From contig NW_020170541.1 in NCBI RefSeq assembly GCF_000524195.1, forward strand, positions 1 through 64,000: a stretch of DNA of 64,000 bases, read 5' to 3'. This stretch comes from Echinococcus granulosus (Eukaryota; Platyhelminthes; Cestoda; Cyclophyllidea; Taeniidae). Each line of letters begins with the position of its first letter. Within the stretch, counting starts at the first letter, position 1. Of the stretch, positions 31,601-41,946 are shown piece after piece. The translations under genes were made by a program, and so were the position numbers. Under the pieces are notes generated by a model. That model worked only from the letters and a program-made list of their open reading frames with translations, had not been told where the DNA came from and ran no database searches.

Positions 31601-34600
31601 CAACAGGTCGGGCAACAGTTAGGTCTGCCGCCCGCACAGCATATGATGCAGCAGGGCACCACCATCTCGATTATCCCGCCGCCTCAGGCGACTAGCCAAC
31701 TTCAGCACACAGGTTCGTTTGAATCTTGACCTCCTTATTATTCACCAAATAACCGACCTTTGGTGTTCTGGAAGTATTCGTCTTGATTGGATTCCATCGC
31801 ACGTATTCGCCTGTTTCACTTCCCTATCCTTTGATAGGATCTAGTGGTCGATAGTCTTGGTTTTATTGGAATTTGATTCCAATGCGAGGTTACAGGTCGC
31901 TTCGTGAAAGGTACAAGCCTTCTGGAGCGTGGAGGGTATTACGAAGATTGGTCACTTCCACTTTACTCCCCAAAAGAGTAGTGTTTGGCGCCTCCTCGGT
32001 GTCTCCTTTAGTGTCAAAGGGGTCGTGCATGCTGCGTGCGCGTCGTGCGCACTTATCCGTACACACACACACGTATATAGGCACCCGGAGTAAGCTGGCG
32101 AGGCGAGGAGAGAGAATTGCGCGTTCGGGTGAGTGTGTTAGTGTGCGCATATGTGTGCGTGCCAGAGGGAGAGTGTTTGCGTGCGCACCTCCCTATCGAC
32201 CCACCTTCTGCTCGCTTCTGCACACGTGCGGTGTTTGCGTGCCTCCGTGCAACCACTGACGCGTGTGCGCGGCGTGGTGCGGTGCGTATTTATTTTTTGT
32301 GAGAGTGGTAGACCTCTTCTCATCTTACGCAATCCTCTGGATCACATCTGTTCACAACTTCTAATTTCTGCTGTTCCAGCAAATTGGTGGAACTGCCATT
32401 ACCGATTTTTTTCCAGACCAAACCATCTTAGCCGATAAAGGCGGTGGGTGCGTGCACTCGTTCGTTCCCGCGCTCCTCCTACACTTTGGCCTTAGAGCGA
32501 GCAAACTAGCCTGCGAGCAAGTGGGCTAACTGGCCGTCCAACTATCCACTGGGATTACCAATTCAGCGTTAACGCGAGAGTTTGGCGTTGAGTGAATGAG
32601 CTAGTGAGCGTGTGCGTGTGTACGTGCGTTCGCATTAGCGTTCGCCTTCGCGTTTCATAGCTTCTCGCTCTCCCCATCTCCTGCTTCTCTGTGTCCCCAC
32701 ACAACGACTTCTAGGTGCAAGGACGTGCCTGCGTGGTGCGTGCGTGTGTGCGCGCGTCGCTTGCGTCGATAACGCAATGCGCAGTGCGGGGCTAACCAGG
32801 TGGTTTGCGTACGCACAGATGCGTGTTCGTGAGCGTGCGTAAGACGTATTGGCGTGATGCACGCACGCAGTGTGACTTGGTTTGTGTGCTTGTGCGCGTG
32901 CGTCGTGTGCTAGATTAGCCCCTGCCGCTGCTACTTTCGTGCGATTGTTTTCATATTTGCGTGATGCGCGTGCATCTAGCCTACGATGTGCAAAATACAC
33001 ATCGCACATCGCACTTGCGCTAAGATGTGCGTGATGTGCTTTTGTGTGTGCAGATGCGTATGCGTGTGTGCGTTGTTACGCCCCATAGTTTATGCGCGTG
33101 TTTGTGTGCTATCGAGAAGTGACTTAAACATCCTAGTATATCTGTGGCCTCCGTTGAATTGACATTGGCGAATGTTTTCCTCATTTAATTTCTCCACCTC
33201 TTCCTTTTATTGATATTTCTACAAATTGCACCAATTTTTGCCTGACATTAAAATGGATTATTTCGGATGGTTTAATAATCAGTTAATTGCTGGCAAACTT
33301 TGGCCGATTATTCGCTAAACATCTGATTCTCAGGAGTTCCACCCAAATTACTTTGAATTGGTTAATTTGTCAGCAGCTATTACTTCTTCATCAGATCACG
33401 ATTACCCATATAGGTTAAAAGGCTTATGGTTTTTTTCTCAAGCTGTTTAATAAACCCTTTTAGCTAGCCTTTTGTTGGCATTTTTACCAAGTTTTTCTCT
33501 GATTAAGATTAAAACATGTAATGAGGCGGTGCATTGTCTTCTGTTTCCTCGCTTATTTTTTATTTCTACATATATAACCCCATATTTTAGTGATGAAGAC
33601 AGAGTTTGATTAGTTCTTTAGCAAATCGCTAACGTTGAAATCGTAACGTAATCATCATGTCATGATCATGTCAGTAGGGTGTTTTTAATCTCCAAATCTA
33701 CCCACCGAACAGCGGCTTTGCAAAGTCCATTTTCCCCCCTGATAGCTAAGACGAGGGGTTGATGGATGTCAGCCTCTATTTTTAACATTTCGCCTCCTTT
33801 CCCTTTCAGCCACAAAACCAAGAAAACAGTTCGCGTGCGATCAGTGTGACAAGGTGTATCCTCGCAATCAGAGTCTGCAGGCGCACATCATTCAGGTTCA
33901 CTCGGGTGAGTGGCTCATAATTCCTTGTCACGTGCCCTTCAATTTGCGTTCACACACGCGTACTTACGCATGCGTATGTCTTCCTTTGCACTCACCCCGT
34001 AGACGTGAGGCCCTATACCTGTCGAATCTGCCACAAGGGCTTCGTGCGTAGATGGGACTTCTACCGCCATCTGAATGCCGTCCACAGGGGTAAGCTCTCA
34101 ACGCGTTGCTGGCAATGTCCATTTTTTAAAAAGTGGCATTTTTTTCAAGAGCTCAGAAAGACTTCATATTTTCTGCTAAACGTTATTTGGGTTCATACTG
34201 TTTCCACCTGTTAGATATTTGGGTCAATTGGGGCATTTGTTTTGAGGATATTTTGCCATGAAAAGTACTGCTAATTCGTATATCAGTGACACTTTACTAC
34301 TGTTAATTTAAAAGTAGCATACTTGATTTCCACAGAATTTACTGGTTGACAAATGAAGATCGTGCACTTTCAGTCGGCGTGATGCACCTAAAATCAGTAC
34401 AGCTGCTTTAACTGTGTCTTGCTATTTAGATTCGAGCGAAATGCCTTATTTGATTAAAGGTGCCCGCAAAAGTCATAATAAGCTCATTTGCCGCACGAAA
34501 GACTGCGCATTGTTTCAATGCCGTGATTCTACGGCGTTTCCAGTCAAGTTGTGCAATCCTTTAAAGAGCCGAATAGCATAAAATATGAGCTGTTTGAGCT

Positions 34601-35919
34601 GTTGCTTTGAACTTAAATAGCAAGGCGTCTATGTTCAGAATTTTTATTGTCATCATCACTTATATTTCGAGTTCCGTGCTTCCCCTCTAAGGTCCAAAGT
34701 GATCATCTGTTGTGTCAAAATTTTACAACAGAAGTGATGGAGCGGCAAAACTAGCTCTGTCAAGCAAAGTCGTTAACAATTACGAAGTCAAGGGGTTTAG
34801 AATTATATAAGGCAAGTGATGTTGTGCTTCCGATCATGCCACGGTTGCCAGTTTTGGTTACTCTTCCTTGATGTGCTTTTACTCTACAATATTCACCAAC
34901 TTGTTGCACTGATTTCTCTTTAAATATAGTGATAGTCGTAAGAGCCTTTAAAACGCTTTGTTTTGAGCTTACAGAAGGGTCAATTGACTGCTGACACAGT
35001 TGACATATGCATACTTTATTCTGCCAGCTTGATAGTCAAATCGTGCGAGACTGGAAAAACTTTTGTAGTCAGATTTGCCTTCTGTTGTATAACTTCCCTT
35101 TTGAGGGCCGTCCTCGGCAGTTTTGGCCAACATTCCTCTACTTCAGTCATCACATCGGTATTCGAATACATTTATCTATGTGGGAAGAGTCGGAATCACG
35201 GAATAGTTTTGTATTGTCGCGAGATTTTTGCTTTCAATAGTAATACTTAATAGCAGACGTTAGTTTCTACCATTTACTCTTCATTGAAGGCTGTTACAGA
35301 GCAAAATTTCTGGATAAAATGCACATCGCAAAGTAGCTTTACCAAGCTACTTTTGGTATTTATTCACCCTTTTCACTGCGTTTCCAGTTAATTGCTTCTC
35401 AATCGCCTATCAAAGATATCCGTTCGTTACCGGTCCTTGTGCATGAATCAAGATTGTTGTGGTTTCCGAACGGCGGTGCGGTTTATGGCGGCTCTTTGTT
35501 AAAGCTGTTAGCATGGGTAACATAATGAATGCCTGAAGGAAATGCATCGCTTTGCAGATCGCGCAAGAGAGGCACTAGATGCAGACAAGGTGGAAGAATA
35601 CGTAACATGGATGCGTAGTCGAGCCCCTGCCGATATCTCGTGGGAATGTTTAAATGCGGTGCGCGAGGAGTTCCCAGCTGGCACGGGTTCGTCCGCTGTA
35701 GCCAGCACCGCTGCTGGTGGCGGAGGCGGCGTGAGTGGTGCTGGTGCCGCCGCTCCTGTTGTCAACACAACTGCTGCTGCTAATCCCAGCGGTACTCCTA
35801 AAGCCTCCTCTCCTGCCGCTCCACCTCAATCCTCCACACCTTCAGCCGCTGCCTCCTCCACCTCCTCTACCTCTAACTCCAGCGTCACCGTGACCATGAT
35901 CAAGCCCGCTAATGAATAA
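28613..35919 (+). CDS. Eight-finger C2H2 zinc-finger protein with Q-rich and Ala/Pro-rich inserts
   Basis: Exons 28610-28670, 28900-29210, 29278-29416, 29490-29576, 29653-29739, 29831-29917, 30089-30175, 30553-30639, 30814-31248, 31323-31712, 33810-33905, 34003-34089 and 35558-35919 join in one frame to about 770 residues from ATG 28613. Order: short N-terminus; Q-rich stretch (about 65-115); fingers 1-6 (about 147-314), the first atypical; a strongly Q-rich exon (315-459); an Ala/Ser/Thr/Pro-rich exon (460-589); fingers 7-8 (590-650); and a tail that begins with a helical-looking VEEYVTWMRSR segment, then a low-complexity Gly/Ala/Ser end. Typical fingers read C-x2-C-x12-H-x4-H (for example YTCTLCNKAFAEKKN..). 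Six finger exons are exactly 87 nt and start and end in phase 1. The likely role is a sequence-specific nuclear DNA-binding regulator, with Q-rich parts acting as interaction or activation segments. Orthology unknown; the start is less certain than the rest. Confidence 0.88.
30870..31135 (+). repeat. CAG/CAA-rich low-complexity coding tract (polyglutamine)
   Basis: Dense CAG/CAA codons within the exon 30814-31248 encode repeated runs of two to six glutamines, interrupted by Leu, Thr, His and Pro. Mixed CAG/CAA usage makes the tract less prone to slippage than a pure CAG run. The same DNA opens long shadow frames that are not genes. Confidence 0.85.
31713..33809 (+). other. Intron between fingers 6 and 7 of the zinc-finger gene (2.1 kb)
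   Basis: Bounded by CACACAG/GTTCG and CCCTTTCAG/CCACA. It holds the GT/GC-rich alternating tract described separately, followed by AT-rich DNA from about 33120. Open frames on both strands in this tract are composition artefacts. Confidence 0.75.
32026..33115. repeat. Degenerate (GT/GC)n alternating purine-pyrimidine tract, about 1 kb
   Basis: Two dense blocks, about 32026-32290 and 32590-33115, are built from TGCGTG, GTGTGCG and CGTGCG words, with an interval of ordinary sequence between them. The GC content is clearly higher than in the flanking intron. Alternating purine-pyrimidine DNA of this kind is a classical Z-DNA-forming sequence, but this one is not a clean tandem array. It may be an old expanded microsatellite. 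Confidence 0.8.
34090..35557 (+). other. Last intron of the zinc-finger gene (1.5 kb)
   Basis: Bounded by CACAGG-G/GTAAGC and GCTTTGCAG/ATCGC. The two 77-95-codon frames near 35.0 kb overlap in different frames and show no domain. Nothing else seen. Confidence 0.65.
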
Positions 35920-37650
35920 CTATTGCACACAATTTTTCTCTGCCTTGGCTACACTTTGTCTCTGTGTCTGTCAGTACGTCTGTCTAGTTGTTTTCTCTGT
36001 GGATGCTATCTGAGTGTGTGTACGTGTGAGTAAGTGGTCGGAGGCGCCTCTTTCGCTCCTTTGCCCCGTGTACAGACACGCTGTGATGCAGTACTGGGTG
36101 TCATAGAACGCACGCAAGCACGGACACGCGCCCACTTATACACGCTTCCCCATTCCTGGTGTACCCTTTACTTCACTGTTTCCTCTCTCCTATTTCCTTC
36201 TACATGAAACCCTTTTTCGCGGTGTAAATACACTCATTTATTATTACTGCTACCACTAATATTACTATGATAATCGCCACGCATATTGTGAAAAAGGCTA
36301 AACTCCTAAAGATTTTGACGTTTCCTTATTTGGGGTGGGGGAGGAGTCTGAACGGGCCTGTTATCTCATTCAACGAATCTATCGTCGAGGTTCACGCAGC
36401 CCCAGCAAATGACTTGTGATTTGATCGTAAATATTACTAATCAGCCACAAATTTAATTAATGTGAAAATACGGTGGTTGGTTGGGTGGCGATAGGGCTCC
36501 AATAATTTGATTGGCTCATCTTTGTTACGGAGTCTAACTCGATGAATGTTTATTATCCGAGATAATCAAATTTTCAATGGAGGTTTCCCATATCATGCGC
36601 TTCCTAAGTTTCCTCGTGCAATGCACTTTAGACTTCGGCAGCCGAGTGTCTTTTTACCGGAAATTGCGGATTAGAGCGCCTTCACTGCTCTTGTGCTATT
36701 GCAATATCCTGAGGACCGTTCTACATACACTCCGTAGGTCCAAAATCTATAGAATATTGCATTAGAGGAATAATAAATGGCAGTTTTAGCATATCCCAAA
36801 GATGTCAGGTGTTGTTTTTGTCGTACCGATAGTTGGGTGAATATTCTATCTACCCCAAAATAAGTCTTCTATGGGAACCGATGGGAAATGTTGAGTATCT
36901 ACACCTCCATTTAACTTCGTTGGACAAGACAATCAAATGTGGTGGCAACTTTAAATCCTATCAATTTCACTAGAGAAAAAGTGGTGTATTGGAAGCCCAA
37001 ATTCACATTCATTAAAACGTGTGCGTCGCGTGAAGGTAATTTTTGTCCGTAGTTATCTGTATCAGTTAAAGCGGTGTGACAGGCAGTCAGACAGATGCAC
37101 GAACTTGAGAAAAAAAACGGGAAAATGACTATTTGAGGGAATGTAGTGAAGCTGAGCGTGTCTTAGAGTCCCTCATGATCTGATTAATCACAATATTAAG
37201 TTTATTAGTGCAAACGTTTGAAGCTTGGCTGCCAACAGTTGGTTCATTTCAGTGACTCGCATCCCGAAGAGGAAGAAAAAGACAGTATACTTTAACATGA
37301 AATAGGATTTCAGAAAGTTGGAAAGTCCTTTAAATATCATTCGAATTTACAAATCATTTTTATGAAGGGTGAAACATCTCACTTTTCCGAGAACAACATT
37401 TGCGAACATTCAGCCAAGATTGCTCGATCTGCGGGTTTGTCACCTTAAAAGTTATATTCCTGAAGCCTCATCGAAATTCATAATTTTTGTTTTTTTGAAA
37501 ATATTTCAATACCAAATAACGTTCATAAAATTAACTCACATATGGTTTAAGATTTATACTTTATCCATGGATAAAAAGATGTTCATTAACCGACTGATTC
37601 AAAAGAATACAGTTTACTTACAAAAAACAAGTAGTAGTGATGGTTCGTGC
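35920..37650. other. 3' flank of the zinc-finger gene and intergenic DNA
   Basis: The first 250 bases after the stop are rich in TGTG/ACAC and CTCC words, probably 3' UTR. An AATAAA occurs at 36772, about 850 bases from the stop, and is a possible though distant polyadenylation signal. The remainder is AT-rich with no gene recognised. Confidence 0.45.
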
Positions 37651-37662
37651 AGGTGGGAGTGG

Positions 37663-37878
37663 ATGAGCCCAGCAAACGCCCCTCACATGTCTGGTCACAT
37701 GCAAGTGTGCCCCGATGACAAGTTGGAGTCGTTTGAACTTATTGATCGTCCTCCATCTTTGAGTGAAGTACAAGCGTTGCTTTTTAGTGAATTGTGTGGA
37801 AACTGTGGCACCTTCAACCTTGACATTGAACCATCCCACGGTCTGAGTTGCAAGAACCCAAACAATGAACAAGTCTAA
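37663..37878 (+). CDS. Small ORF overlapping the start of the LIM-domain gene
   Basis: From ATG 37663 this frame encodes 71 residues (MSPANAPHMSGHMQVCPDDK..), with a CGNC pair and a composition that looks coding compared with the AT-rich DNA upstream. A GTGCAG acceptor lies 10 bases before the ATG. It ends in TAA at 37876, 14 bases inside the LIM-domain ORF and in another frame. It could be the true first exon of the LIM gene (with a missed short intron or a one-base sequence error), an upstream ORF, or chance. I cannot decide from sequence alone. Confidence 0.35.
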   Translation: MSPANAPHMSGHMQVCPDDKLESFELIDRPPSLSEVQALLFSELCGNCGTFNLDIEPSHGLSCKNPNNEQV

Positions 37879-38914
37879 GTCTGCAACGGATCCCGTTGGT
37901 GAGTCAAAGCACGTTGGTGTGCGTTCTCTTTCCGTGTCAGAGCCATTGGACATTGAGCTTCGGCGGTATCAACGAAAGTTGGAGCACCCCGAACACATGC
38001 CCAAACGCCACGATTCTCCGAGTGTTATATCTACCGCCTCCTACGAAACGTTCTATACTAAGAAGCGGTGGAATAATTCCACGCAACGAAAGTCTCGAGG
38101 TCGTTCAAAACGCCGATTCTACGAAACTTCCGTTGAACGCTTTCCTCCAGCCAGCGTCACCAAGTCTAGACTGAGAGTCATCCAAGAAATGCCATTCTGG
38201 CGATTGGATGCCAACAGATTCCGCAGAACAGTGAGTTCGTTTGAGACGCGAGAGAAAAGAGAAGCAAGATGGCGTCAGTCCACTCTTCAGGATATGCCAT
38301 TTTCTCATTACCCATGGAAGAAGATCCATAATCTGTTTGAAGAACCCAACTCCTCGAAAATCGCTCGTAGACGACTCAAACACGCTCAGAAAATGAAGTC
38401 CGTACAGTTGACAATAGAGCAACGGCACAGAAAAGCTTCTCAGGAGAACCCTTCAACGGACCCTAAAACCAAACTGCGTCAACGTCCACACTCGACTTCG
38501 GCGAAGATAACAGCATTCATCGAAGGTGGAGTGGAAATTATAACTGACACCAGTCTGCCGGAAGACAGCAAACTGAGTCCCTCACCTGTTATCACAACAG
38601 AGACACCGATTACGGCAAAACCACCGGTAGCTACAAGACCCAAGCTGGCGACTAAATCATCAACATCGACAATATCTGGAACTACACCGAATTCTATCAG
38701 AACGCGAATTGGTGGATCTGACTGTCAGAGCTGTGAACGCAAAGCCTACCGTGCAGAAAGTGTTGAAGCTCTGGGCCAAGTGTTTCACAGTTCCTGTTTC
38801 CGATGCGCTAAATGCTCCCGTGTCCTCCAAAGGAGCAACTGGAACCACAAGGAGGGCAAATTCTACTGCAATCCCTGTCACCGCAGATTGTCCCTGCTAA
38901 CATTCCGTCATTAG
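37865..38914 (+). CDS. Basic protein with one C-terminal LIM domain (intronless ORF)
   Basis: A 349-residue uninterrupted ORF. Residues 1-280 are basic and Ser/Thr/Pro-rich, with two similar short blocks (QEMPFWRLDANRF and QDMPFSHYPWKKI, about 45 residues apart), and no known catalytic domain. Residues 287-338 form a complete LIM zinc-binding pattern: C287-x2-C290-x17-H308-x2-C311-x2-C314-x2-C317-x17-C335-x2-C338. LIM domains bind protein partners, commonly in cytoskeletal or nuclear complexes. The spacing and the FHSSCFRCAKC core most resemble the single-LIM EPLIN/MICAL/CRP group, without clear orthology. AATAAA signals at 39093 and 39170 suit a 3' end just before the convergent PPP4R2 gene. 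The true N-terminus is uncertain because of the overlapping upstream ORF. Confidence 0.8.
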   Translation: MNKSKSATDPVGESKHVGVRSLSVSEPLDIELRRYQRKLEHPEHMPKRHDSPSVISTASYETFYTKKRWNNSTQRKSRGRSKRRFYETSVERFPPASVTKSRLRVIQEMPFWRLDANRFRRTVSSFETREKREARWRQSTLQDMPFSHYPWKKIHNLFEEPNSSKIARRRLKHAQKMKSVQLTIEQRHRKASQENPSTDPKTKLRQRPHSTSAKITAFIEGGVEIITDTSLPEDSKLSPSPVITTETPITAKPPVATRPKLATKSSTSTISGTTPNSIRTRIGGSDCQSCERKAYRAESVEALGQVFHSSCFRCAKCSRVLQRSNWNHKEGKFYCNPCHRRLSLLTFRH

Positions 38915-39092
38915 TAGTGAATTTTTAGAATGCAGTCAACTATCCCACTTTGACTTAATCACGTTTTAGTTCTGATATCCGTTTCTTTTTTGCCTCTTTG
39001 CAAGTTGGTATTCTGGTTTTTTTTTCCCCATTTATTATTTTACGATCGTTTTGATTAGGCCAACTTTTTTTCATGATCTATGTGAAAAACAT

Positions 39093-39098
39093 AATAAA
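39093..39098 (+). terminator. Polyadenylation signal candidate, LIM gene
   Basis: AATAAA 179 bases after the LIM gene stop codon; further AATAAA copies overlap at 39170-39179. These lie between two convergent genes. Confidence 0.5.
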
Positions 39099-39302
39099 AA
39101 GGCTTGAATAGATTGTAAATATTTTACCTACACTGTAGAGAAATTTTAACATTAGATTGAGTTCGAGACAATAAATAAAGAGGGGTTGCATTAACTAGCT
39201 AATATTCCACTTCACAAGATGGGAGCACTGGAGCGCGTAAAAATGCCAGTAGGAGGAGGAAGTAGAGACTTGAATAAGAGGAGTACTTAGGCAAAGATCA
39301 AA

Positions 39303-41946
39303 CTAGGTTGATTCGTGTTCGCCAGTTTCCGAGTCAATAATAGCACCAGATTCACCTGAAACCTGCTTCTGAGTCTCTTCAGCCTCCTCTTCCACCGTCT
39401 TCTGTTTCGAAGCGGATTCATCGATATTTTGCAGTGGATGGAGAGCATCATCGAGCCCCTCTTTAATAGGTGTCTCCTCCATTTCTTCATTGTGTTGCTG
39501 TTCCATGGGAGGAGATTCAACCTATGAGGCATGATGAAAGACATCTGGCAAAAGTCTCATAATTATAAATTTTCTGCACAAATTCCAAAAATCAGTTCAT
39601 TTCAACAATGAACAAACACTAAATACTTCGAAAGGAATTATCTAGCTTTATCACGCGACTAACCTAAAGATCGTTTAATTGAGGTAAAAAAGGAACCGAA
39701 TGTAAATATTATAACGGTTGAGGATGGACGAAGTGGAGGCAAGACTTCAATCCAGAGAAAGAGCAGCAACTTTGAACAAATAAACCATCAAGCGAAATTG
39801 GGAAATGATACTGACTTACATTAACATTGGCAGATTCGCCTCGATCCACACTTTCTTCTTCCCCATCGTCAGCACGCATCCGTTTCGCAGGGCTTGCCAT
39901 TAACTCAGGAGACTCCTCCGACGATGCCTCCTCATCACTTTCGTCGAAAGTGAACGACTCGCGCTTCAACGAAGGTCGGGAGACTGTAAGCCTGGTGGTA
40001 CCATCTACCTCTTCAACTAGTTTGGGAGGTACCGTCCTTTCCTCCTCACAGCCAGCTTCGACCTCAGTGTTTGCCATCTCCGTCGTACTTTCAGGAATCT
40101 GCACTTCTTTCAGGTCTTCTTTCCCGTTCTTAGTAGCGCAGCAATCAACCGATTCATCTGGAGTCGAAGCCGTAGAAACAGTGGTATTAGCTACCGTAAC
40201 CGATGTGGCAACATCAGCAGGGGGTGGCGTTGAAGGGACCATGGAAATTGTATTAACAAAGGCTTCCAATTGGCCCATTGGACGCAGCATTTGGTCGATT
40301 GGCGGAACAGTGGGTGTTGTGGGCTGGGAGAGTTTGGTAAAAGCATCCTTTTAAGTAATTATTTTAGTCAATGATATCGTTATATCATAGTTGTGATTGC
40401 TGGTAACCACAATCGTATTAAATACAGCCGAACCACTTGACTGAACTGCGTACAAGAAAGCTTAACTATAAGTCCCACTTGGTCAAAACGAAAATAGTAT
40501 TATAAAACTAGCATTCAATGAAGGGCACTACTTGAATAAGTACGATTGGTAAATATCATATAACAAGATATTTCTTAAAATCATGTCTCTTAACATTTAT
40601 GAGTGCTTGCAAATAAATGAACCGTACTTCGAGGAAGTTTACATTAAAAACTTAATATGCATGAATAGCGGAATATTCGTGTATTAAAGCCACCTAGACC
40701 AATAGACGTACTTTGGCAGTCTCCTCAGCATCATTCTCTAAGAAGAGTTTCTGTATTCCAGCGAACGATCGGGTACTCGGTAGCGGTTGACCGTCCGATG
40801 CTACCCCGATTCGAATCTCTTCCCCAACATCGGCATCTTCCATCACCACATCATCCACCCTTTTCTCTCCCCTATCCTGAACTTCGTCAGTACCACAGGC
40901 TAAATCTTCTGACTCCTCCAAAATCGGACGAAATGACGAAGATGTCCGGTTGCTAAGAAAAGGTCGCTGCAATGTGTGCTTTCCAGGAATACCAGGGCTG
41001 TAAGAGCCAATCAGGATGTCTTTTGCGGGTTTTTGGTGACCTTCAGCCAGGTTAGAAGGAGGACGCTGTGAAAACATAAAAGAAGTCAAACAGGTCATCT
41101 GCACCGGGAAGAGAACGAGCGGACCTGCTCAAGGCAATTACTTACTCTATCGGTAAGAGAACGATAAAAATTGATACAGGGACTTCTTGGAGGCGTGACA
41201 GATTCTGTTGTGGCCGTATTATCTTCATCTACATCCTCCTCCTCCTCGTCTGAGCGTTTGGTACCAGAAGAGGAGTCTTCAACCGAACTGTTCGAACCAC
41301 ATTCAGTGGAAGTGCCATTCATGATAGTAGAGGATCTCTCAATACTCCCACTGAGTCGAGGGTCGATATTGTATATTTTACTAAAGGAAAATCGGTCAAC
41401 TAAAAAAGATACACGCGCACTTTCCATAACAATCGACTGTTGACACGACCAGACAAACTTTCTCAAATCCACGTAAAAACTTGTCTGGACGCGTGTAATG
41501 TTTACGTGGTTCGGTTAATAACTCACAAATTCTCTGAATGGTGAAGGGAGTCCTGAAAATATGATATACAAATACAAAAATACCCTTCAAATTGATTAAG
41601 TTCTTTGTAAACTCTTTCCCTAAGATCGTTCAATTCAGCAGTTCGGGGCATATTTCGACGCTTATTCTCATCAATGTCTTCAGCAAATTCATCCATGACG
41701 TGATTAAACTTTTGTAGAATCAAGGGCTTAACGTGGAACCAGGGAATGCTAAACAATGAAAAAAAACCGGAAACCATACAAAGTGAGTCCATGCTTAGCA
41801 ATTTCACGAAGGTACTCTTCGAGGATCGGTGATGGAGCCCCATTTACCTCGATTTCAAGATCTAATAAGGGTTATGGCGAAAAATAGAACATACTATTCA
41901 AAGCCGACAGAATGCTTTCTCTATTTTCCATATCCAAGAGTGTCAT
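39303..41946 (-). CDS. PPP4R2: Protein phosphatase 4 regulatory subunit 2
   Basis: Eight exons on the minus strand (41895-41946, 41780-41861, 41584-41748, 41421-41552, 41146-41380, 40712-41065, 39820-40347, 39303-39521) sum to 1,767 nt and join in frame to a 588-residue protein. The N-terminal half carries the PPP4R2 signature: ..[16 protein letters not shown].., KFNHVMDEF, and the strongly conserved [18 protein letters not shown] followed by [10 protein letters not shown]. The C-terminal two-thirds is acidic and Ser/Thr-rich, as in other PPP4R2 proteins, and poorly conserved. PPP4R2 binds the PP4 catalytic subunit and, with PPP4R3, directs it to substrates in DNA-damage recovery and centrosome or spliceosome functions. 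Three 5' introns are only 31-33 nt. ATG at 41946 gives a start comparable to the human protein. Assignment is firm. Confidence 0.95.

Noticed and set aside
31403..31665. Two minus-strand Gly/Cys-rich frames
   Set aside because: Antisense shadows of the Ala/Pro-rich coding exon.
32053..33009. Several open frames on both strands in the GT/GC tract
   Set aside because: Stop-poor composition of the alternating repeat generates them; none has a domain and they are all inside an intron.
39827..40354. 175-codon plus-strand frame
   Set aside because: Antisense shadow of PPP4R2 exon 7; the minus-strand frame continues through spliced exons with family conservation.
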